A stretch of DNA of 64,000 nt from Sarcocystis neurona (lineage: Eukaryota > Apicomplexa > Conoidasida > Eucoccidiorida > Sarcocystidae), in contig KL647302.1 of NCBI GenBank assembly GCA_000727475.1, positions 809,449 to 873,448 on the forward strand, read 5' to 3'. The position numbers and the translations under genes were made by a program. Below are positions 56,918 to 64,000 of the stretch, piece by piece; position 1 is the stretch's first letter; the number at the start of each line of letters is the position of its first letter. The notes under the pieces were generated by a model, which had not been told where the DNA came from, ran no database searches, and saw only the letters and a program-made list of their open reading frames with translations.

Positions 56918-59852
56918 TCAGCTGTTACGCCCTGCGCCCTGAGTAAAACAGCGAGGCACTGCTGTCACGAGCTTGCTGCTGTCGCTACGGCGTGGCGCAT
57001 TACCACTGGCTGGATGAAGAGGGCTGCTAAGTCCGGATGAGTGCCCTGTCAGACTTGCACTCTCAATGCGGCTGAACGCGGCACCGCCGTCCTGTACCCC
57101 CGTGTACACGTGGAGCTCCTGCTCCAGCAGCAGCACCTGCTGCGTGCGACGTTACCGTGTGTCCTGCCGCTGTACTTACTGGGGACTGCACATTCTGCTG
57201 CTGCTGCCGATTACGACGTTATTCAGTATGTGACAGTCCTGCTGCTGGCCCTGTTGAACGGCGCGCTCCTGACGTAAATGCGGGGAACGCTGGTGCTGCT
57301 AGATGCGAAGCCGGCGACGTATCGACACCGCGGCTGTTCCTGCAGGTGACGCTGAATGCAGAGAAATGACCCTTCTCTCGCTGGTGTTTCACACTCGCCC
57401 ACCAAGCAGCCATCACCCTACACGCGGAGTCCACGGTGGTACCCACGAGTTTAGAAGAAAGGCTGTTCGTGCTAGAACGAGCAGCAGCAGCCTAGTTGCG
57501 TCTGTTGGCGGGCTGCCAGCGGTATTAGAGCTGTGATGCCCCTTTTTGAGGTGCCTAGAGAACAGTCGACCAAGATGTTCTTTCTGTGGGGTCCAGTTCC
57601 CGTACATGGAGCCGCAACAAAAGGTATGAAGGATGGAAAAGTTTGGTGCGGATGTGAGAAATATCTGTACCGATGCAGCGGAAGGGAAGTCTCGACGAGG
57701 AAAAGCTGTGTGCCGCTGTATGCAAGAGCGGACCGACTTCTCTTGCGCAGCCTCTCTGCCGCTGGCTGCTTTTGCCGGACGCGCAGCGGCTACTAGGCCT
57801 CCTCACGGTGTTGCTCGTGCCGTGGTCCCCAGCTCGAGCTGCTGCACTCAATCCTCCCCGCGGTACTTGCGACTGCAGTTCGCACCACTACTCCTACTAC
57901 TACTTGCTGGCGCAGGTGCTGTTACTGCTTGTATTGATGCTGATGCTGCTACTGGTGAGGCTGGTGCTGCTTCTGGAGCAGACGCTGCGGGTGCTGGTGC
58001 TGCTCCTGCGCCCCCTGCGGCACTGTGTATGGCTAGGTCATCTGTACTGCCTTCACAGTCGTAGATACGTAAGAAGGCCTTATTGCCGGACTCGGCGAGT
58101 CTCATTGAGTGCTGCTGCGGTACTACACACCTCGACGTTCGTTTTCGTTTACGCTGAATATATCTGTGCCACCGATCTATGTCCGTGTGATTCCCCGTCG
58201 CTGCAGCAGTACAGCAGCAACAGTACACCACCGAAGCAGCAGCGGCGGCAACGGGGCAGCGGCAGAGCAGCAAGATCTGAATAGCGCTTGACAACGCGCG
58301 ACGTATCGGGCGATAGATACCTGCCATCTTTTTGGCTCTGGACCACCCTTCTCCGCCTCTTTGCAGCACGTATCTTTCAGCTTTTTTATCTTTCCTAGCC
58401 TCAGCTCCTTCTGGCGCTTATTTTTATGTGGGCACCTTCTTCCCCGACACCCGCCGGTGATTCCGCTGCTCCTGCAGCTCTCGTGACATACATCACGTGC
58501 CTGGGCGTGGACGGTGGTGCTGCCGTTCCTTTCGCCGCTGTGTTGTGTTGTGCCCTCCTGCCTCCTCTGACAGAGCAAACAAACAACACCAACAGAGGCA
58601 ACGATATTTGCTCAGCTGCAGACGGTTTTGTGTCTCTCTCGACTCAACTGCACCAGTCGAGTAGCCGGACACACGCTCGAACAGCAGCGCGGCAGCAACT
58701 GCAGAAGTCAAGATACTTCACGTGTATGTGCAGCGATTTTGTAGCAACGGATGGCCCAGACCAGCTGAGTAAGTATATACGACGACTGCAGCGGTACTGC
58801 AGTCTGCAACGTCAACTGTCTGAACGCGTTACCCACTCCTCTTGAAAAGAACAGTCCCCCCGAAATGTCCCCTGCATTTCTTCTGCCCGAGACCCCTCGT
58901 CGTGTTTGGTGTCCGACCACCTACCTTGCTTCTTCCAGCGCCGCATATTTTGTTTGGGCAGCGGCTGGCCCCTCTCCAGCCGCTGCCAGTGCCCCAGCGG
59001 CTCCTCCCGTGACCGATTCTACTGTGAGACATTAATGCGAATACTGCACGTAGTGGTAGTTGCGTACTAGTACTTCTTCGACCGCTGACAGGACTATGTG
59101 GCCCAGCACGACTGCAAGTCCTATCACCTCTGCTGCCACCGTATATGTTCCCCCTGTACGACCGACATCTTGCTGTTAGTGTATCTTCGCGGCTACGTCC
59201 TCCTGGTGGACGAACTACATTGCCTTGCGCTGCTGTTGCGACCGCCCTGGTGCAGCGTTGCGCGACGAGTTCGCGGCTGGGGGTAGAGTGCTGCAAGCTT
59301 CGGGAAAGCGGCGAGGATACTGCTGTGCCGATCAGCAGACAGCCGAGTTCAGCCGACGCCAGGGCTGGGGCTGCTGAAGGTGTATCTTCAATTTTCAACG
59401 TGTGCACTGCTGGTAAGCGCCCCTATGGACCCAGAATTCTTCTAGAGATGAATCCAGGCCAGAGACAGCTGGTCTGGTTGTCTGGTCGAAGACGTATGGA
59501 CTGTTCCAGGTCTTTGTGCTGGGGTAGATGCTGCTCTCCCACGAGAGAGAGGAACCGGCTCGCTCCTGCTGTTTGAGTAACTTCACAGTCCGGACGTCCT
59601 CTGTGTCATGCCGAAGCATGCGTATTTGATCATGAGCGCGCATGAACCGAGAGAACATGGCCGTATATTGTCCCGTCGGCGTCGCCCATACTGCTTGAAA
59701 CTCGCTTTTGGACTTTCCGCCGTCTGACCTCGCTTGCCGGAACCAGCCGCTGCTTTACCGGCCGGACTGCCGCTACCACGTGAGGACGCTACTGCACTTG
59801 CGTCGGCTCTGTCTCCTCCTGCGTTCTCCCACTGCTGCTGCACTTGCACCTC
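56918..59852 (-). CDS. multi-exon basic, Ser/Ala/Arg-rich protein
   Basis: Not recognised. Exon-like minus segments: 59,852 onward (acceptor GCGCCTGCAG; EVQVQQQWENAGGDRADASA), joined in frame through an intron of about 88 bases (CGTG|GTAGCG to TTTCAAGCAG) to a piece with TAMFSRFMRAHDQIRMLRHD; about 59,390-58,990 (Ser/Arg-rich); about 58,460-58,300 (KRQKELRLGKIKKLKDTCCK); 58,100-57,850 (Ala/Pro-rich after KAFLRIYDCEG); 57,850-57,555; 57,440-57,220; 57,270-57,176 (GTAAGT donor), joined in phase through an intron of about 105 bases to a terminal exon ending at TGA 56,918. Other joins are unresolved. The basic, low-complexity composition would suit a nucleic-acid-binding or nuclear protein, which is inference. 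The gene is divergent from its plus-strand neighbour. Confidence 0.55.
59470..59675 (-). CDS. exon segment of the basic protein gene
   Basis: The clearest part of that gene: a frame with MFSRFMRAHDQIRMLRHDTE, then VRTVKLLKQQERAGSS and a Trp/Tyr/Pro-containing stretch. It begins after acceptor TTTCAAGCAG and becomes uncertain near 59,410. Confidence 0.55.
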
Positions 59853-59859
59853 CTGCAGG

Positions 59860-60788
59860 CGCACACGAGGCACCAATGCGGCGGTCTGCCGGCTGCTACG
59901 GTCCGTCGCCAGGGAGAATCGTTACAAATCCCGGTGCATCGCCCTGCGTCCACAAACGTGACAACGTATCTCTGTCGTCTTGCGTCTCCTTCCTCTACGT
60001 CCTGCAACGTTTCCTCTTGAGGACAGACGAAGTGCAGCCGACTCAGGATTCAAGTTTTTTTGTATACATGAACAAGACGAGGTAATCGTCACGCCCTATC
60101 ATTTTTTGTTAGGCCTGGAGAGGCGCCAGCAGCTCCACAACAACAATTACCTGCGCTTTCTGTACCGATGTCGGAACCACCACTCGGCAGCCGCGGCGGC
60201 AGGCCACTGGGACTTATGATGGCAGAATCTCAGTCTTATCCGGCAGCAGCAGACCACGCCGGCAACAGAAATGGGTAACAGCAGCGCATGGAGTTCGAAG
60301 CTTTCTTGAGTTGTACTCCTCTTCGTTCCAGTCGCGTCCTACAACCGTACGTTTTACGTATGTAAGGGTGGACGACTCACAAACATACAAGGACGTGTGC
60401 GCAGTATTTATATGTATATATATGATATATGTAGAGGGAGGTATGCGCTTGTATCTACTGTACTCTATAAAATCAGATTTGCTTTGACACAGCCGTCCGA
60501 GAGAACCAGCCCACGTGTCATCTTCTCAGAAGCTTGAAACACGGGTTGCTCAGGAGTATCGAAGGATGGTCTGCACAAGAAGGGTCAGAAGGACTGTCCT
60601 GGCCGGAAACGCAAGCAGGTGCTTCACCGCTTCCGAGAAGCTGCCGTTTCCGCTGCTCCCGCACGGGTTATCCTCACGGCTTTTGTGGGCGGGAGAGAGA
60701 GTTCGGTTGCACCTCTCGTGGCAGCGTGTCGCTTGTGTGCTACCGCTGTCGTTCTTGTGTCTCTTCTTCCTCTGCTGCTCGTCTTCAG
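59860..60788. promoter_or_regulatory. divergent intergenic region
   Basis: Lies between the minus gene starting near 59.85 kb (or a short exon upstream of it) and the plus gene. It contains TA-rich sequence at 60,405-60,436 and no firm exon. A shared promoter is inferred from layout only. Confidence 0.3.
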
Positions 60789-63700
60789 AGTCTTATACGC
60801 GTTCCAACCGCGTTGCCTAAGCCCGTCTGTGCAGGAACCCTAAAACTGCTTCTCTGGGAGAAAGGAGACTCGTTCTTTCTGTCCTCCGGCTGCAGAAACA
60901 GCCAGCAGCAGTGCCTGCAGGGGAGACCCACGAGCAGCAGGCTCTAAGACAGCGCCAGAAACTGCCGCAGCAGCCGCAGCAGCAGACGATGCAGCAGTCA
61001 CACATAGCAGGGTCGCCGATCACAACACCAGCCGCGACAGCGCCTGAAACAGGAACCTCAGTAACTGCGTTAGGAATAGCGCCGGCAGGAGCTGCAGCGG
61101 AGGCCTCCGCAGCAGCTGCAGCACGACGCGCAGCGGACGCCCGCCAGACTGTGTGACGGCAGCACGAGGCGTGCCGGCACTAACAGCAGCAGCAGCAGCA
61201 GCTCTTCAAGCAGGAGCGCCAGCTTGAGGCGTAGTACCGCCAGCAGCACTGCAGCAAGACGAGAAGAGCGTGAGCACCTGCAGCAGTGCAGGCTACGCAC
61301 GCAAGACCTGTTTCCGTCGCACTGACCTCCACGGCGGCCGCCGCACCGACGTGTCCATTCCGACAGCGGCACCTGCTGCTTTCATCCTGTTCGTCCGTCC
61401 AGCTGCAACGTGGGCTGCGACAGCAGCTTTACCAGGCGCAGCAGGCGGAGCAACCGTTCTCTGTCCTCAGCAGCTGCTGAACGTAAGACTCGCACAAACG
61501 TACAGTGCCAAGCCAACTACTACTACGAGTAGCAGCAACGTCAGTCTCGTTCTCTGCTTAACAACGGGAGCAGCTGGGATGGAGTGGCCGCAGCAGCGGC
61601 TTGACTGTTGCGGCATCCTGTGTTGCGTCTGCCTCCAGTTGCAGCTGCCACTGCGTCGGCCGTGCACCAGTGGCACCTGCAGCAGCGCGTTGCTTCGTAC
61701 CCCTTTTTCTTCCTACCGTTGAAAGCATCTGTCGTCCAAACTGCCCATTTTCGTGTCGCTGTCTGATCTCCGGTGGTCCGCTTTCATCTTCTTCTATTCT
61801 GCTTCGTGCCCTGGTGCGTTGTGGGTGCCAGCCGGTCGTGTCGATGTGAAGCGTGCACGCGTGGCGCTGGTAGACTGTCGAATGATTCTCTCTTCATCAG
61901 AGAGAATCTTGAAACATCTGGCTTGTCGCACGGGCAGACACACCGGAATCAGAGACGCAGGGGACGGATGTAGGGTGGCCGGAAGCTCTGAGGCAAAGCG
62001 GCGGAAGCAGCAGCAGCCGCGGCGACGACGTTAGGCAGGAAGTGCTGTATGTAGACACCGTATGGAGAGTGTGGGACACATTCGTGGTCATCAGGAGCTG
62101 CAACAACGCCTCTGCTTCCTCTGTGGCTTCCTCGTTGTCTTCGACGCATGCCTCGCACTACTGCAGCAGAACGGGCCTTCTCTAGCAGCGGCAGTGTTCT
62201 GCGGATGCCGCTTGTTCTCGGCCGGGAGAGTAAGCCACTCTCTCGGTGCTGGAACGTCCAGCCACACTGCTGCTAGGATGTCCGTTGCTGTTGCCTCGTC
62301 TCCTCGTTCCCCGTTTGTCCCTGAAAACTTTTCAGCGCTACCTGCAAGGCTTCCCCACGACCTTCCCGCAGACGGGACTACATCTGGCACCGCCTCTGCT
62401 TTTCCAGCCGCTGCCAGAAACTCTGGTGCTCGCCTCTCACCTGCGAGGGTTGTCACTGATGCTGCGCCGTCCTGCCCACCAGCCCTGAGTGCTGTTTCCG
62501 CTTCAAGTTCTGCTGCTGCTGTTCCGTGCTGTCCACGCGTGTCCCGTGCGTTCCAGCCGGTTGCTTCTCTGAGTGAATCATCTCCACCTGCCGCTACTGA
62601 TGGGCCTTTCTCGTCTGCTGTTGCGGCCAGTTCTTTTTCCTCTGCTGCCGCTCTGGGTGCTGCTGGTCGCGCGTCTCCCGCTGCTTGCGGCGGTGTAGCT
62701 GCTTTCGCGGCTGCACCTGCTGCAACTACTTCTACGTGTAAAGCCGCTTGGGCCACCGCTGCAGAATTTCGGCACCCTAATAAAGAACTCGGGCCTACAG
62801 GGCCGCTTCCGGAGGAACGGCGGTCGTTTGCTGCAATTCCACGGCAACGCACAATGAGGGGGAGGGGCAGGGACGCAGCGCAGCGCCGACCCTCTGGACG
62901 CGACTCGATGATGGAAAGTTTTGAGCAGCTGCAGGCAGCGTACGTCCAGCAGAAGGCTGCTATCGTCAGGGCTTCTATCGAAGGTGAGGCGTACTGCAGC
63001 AACACCCACCCGTCCAGTAACTACCCGCTGCGTCCCTTGTCTTCTCCAGTCTGATTTCACTCTCCTGCGCCCTACTGCTGCAGCTTCCGTATAATCACTG
63101 GAGTCCTGACCAGTGCAGTACTCTACAGCCAGGAAGGTCTGCATGCCCCGAGCCCGGGCGGCAAGGAGATGTCACAGAACCCCCAAATAAAACATCTAGA
63201 TGTAAAGCACGCCATCTGTGTAGTCGTGCGTGCGCATATTTGGTCATGGACTGACAACACGAGGGATGAGCTTGTCTACGTCTATACAGACGTGCGCTTT
63301 GTCTCTCGCCTTTCCGTGTGTCTCCCTCTCTGCACCGCATAGCCTTGCACAAGCACGCCTAATTTACGGACCTGGAAGTAGTAGGTAGAGGGAGCGGCGC
63401 GGACTTAGTGTTCACGTGCAAGCCGCTTTGTAGCGACATTGGCGCTGGGACCAACCCCTGCTTAGCATACCCGGACGCCGTCGTGCGTACACGTGCTCGT
63501 ACACACAGTCGCACATACGCAGACACGCGAGGGCTTGTCCTTGCGTAAAAAAGCTTTCAGCGGGCGCCCTTCCTGTGTGTACAGCACCGCTAGGGTAGCT
63601 CCGTTATTGCAGGTATTCTCTGCACTTCGCGCAGTTGTAGCTGAGCTGGTCGCAGCGACGTTTTTAAAGCAAGTGCGTAACCTTTCTGTGGGCCGTCCAC

Positions 63701-64000
63701 TTTTGTTTGTCCCTTTAGCTGTTCGTACCTCCGTTTGTGTATAGAGAGGAATTTACATGTAGGTGTGCGTGTGTAAGAGTGGCAGAAGTTGATGGTGTGA
63801 CTCTTGTGGTGATTGCGTGGCGTGCTCTGCGTGGACTTGAGGTGCGCACAACACCCTGCGTTGTGTGGGTTGTTGTGGACCTTCCCTTCGTTTTTTTCTG
63901 TCTACTACGTGTCTTCCTTCTACATCAGCTGTCTGCAGCCAGGAAGCTTCGATGCTTGCCTTCTCGCGCACGGTCGCAACACATTTAAAATGGGCGCTAA
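60789..64000 (+). CDS. Gln/Ala-rich multi-exon protein, 3' end beyond window
   Basis: Not recognised. A very strong Py tract with acceptor CGTCTTCAG ends at 60,788. Coding segments include THEQQALRQRQKLPQQPQQQ (60.9-61.15 kb), a Ser-rich part leading to REEREHLQQCRLRTQDLF (61.2-61.3 kb), RGLRQQLYQAQQAEQPF (about 61.4 kb), the long exon to 62,983, a 60-base exon at 63,613-63,672 and a last exon from 63,939 off the window. The last two join in phase 0. CAG-type runs lie on plus in the Gln-rich parts. Earlier exons probably lie near 60.5 kb. Joins at 61.1-62.1 kb are not resolved. Confidence 0.55.
62062..62983 (+). CDS. long exon of the Gln/Ala-rich plus-strand gene
   Basis: Open frame ending GAAG|GTGAGG. 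Ala/Ser/Pro-rich first part, then a clearly protein-like end: EFRHPNKELGPTGPLPEERR and SMMESFEQLQAAYVQQKAAI. A minus ORF of 304 codons overlaps it with shared third positions, so strand choice rests on the last 80 codons, the donor and flanking plus exons. Confidence 0.55.
63613..63672 (+). CDS. short exon of the plus-strand gene
   Basis: Acceptor CGTTATTGCAG, donor CAA|GTGCGT, 60 bases coding VFSALRAVVAELVAATFLKQ. Phase 0 on both sides. Confidence 0.5.
63939..64000 (+). CDS. partial exon at window end
   Basis: A long Py tract ends in acceptor CTGTCTGCAG at 63,938. The frame reads PGSFDACLLAHGRNTFKMGA and is open to the window edge, in phase with the exon ending at 63,672. Confidence 0.5.

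Noticed and set aside
62091..63005. 304-codon minus ORF rich in Ala/Glu/Gly
   Set aside because: It shares third codon positions with the plus ORF. The plus ORF has a clear protein-like end, a GTGAGG donor and matching exons downstream, so minus is treated as a shadow.
1..64000. CRISPR arrays, insertion sequences, rRNA genes, prophage
   Set aside because: None seen; the repeats are microsatellites, minisatellites and coding repeats of a eukaryotic genome.

Overview
This window is nuclear DNA of an apicomplexan, most probably a coccidian of the Eimeria/Cyclospora type. No bacterial feature is visible (no operons, ribosome binding sites, CRISPR arrays or insertion sequences). The evidence is: intron-rich genes with GT-AG junctions, often with pyrimidine-rich acceptors; many short CAG-type runs coding Gln, Ala and Ser; Ala/Ser/Pro/Gln-rich low-complexity protein; and introns and spacers full of CA/TA microsatellites. 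The genus is inference. No protein could be tied to a named household gene by reading alone. All gene models were built by hand from splice signals and reading-frame continuity, so single exon ends may be off.

Layout. (1) 1-5,506, minus: 5' part of a Gln-rich coiled-coil protein whose 3' end lies outside the window. (2) 5,741-6,393, minus: a compact three-exon gene. (3) 6,400-12,350: mostly intron or spacer sequence with a few minus exon-like pieces. (4) 12,764 to about 39,420, minus: one giant intron-rich gene, or two or three in tandem, for a Leu/Ala-rich protein of helical-repeat appearance with Gln/Ala insertions. Eight successive exon junctions between 20.2 and 12.8 kb keep one reading frame. 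Its introns hold a 1.3-kb ACT/TAC trinucleotide tract, a TCTA tract and CA/TA runs. A small plus-strand gene may be nested at 32.3-32.7 kb. (5) 40.2-47.4 kb: Ala/Pro-repeat coding sequence and short exons on both strands. The plus gene at 46.5-47.4 kb has the layout I associate with Eimeria TA4-type surface antigens (SAG), ending in a GPI-signal-like tail; a minus ORF at 44.4-45.0 kb has a similar stretch. (6) 47,526-53,839, minus: a six-exon gene whose five junctions all keep frame, coding an 801-residue membrane protein with an N-terminal membrane anchor, a mucin-like Ala/Pro/Ser/Thr region and a cluster of Gly-rich transmembrane segments. (7) 54.5-56.7 kb: sparse, with one plus ORF carrying a membrane segment. 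(8) 56,918-59,852, minus: a multi-exon basic, Ser/Ala/Arg-rich protein. (9) About 60.8 kb to the window end, plus: a Gln/Ala-rich gene transcribed divergently from (8) and running off the window.

As far as can be read, the loci do not form a pathway. The two most promising parts for new biology are the mucin-like multi-pass membrane protein and the possible surface-antigen cluster beside it; both would act at the parasite surface or in secretory compartments. The giant gene looks intracellular.
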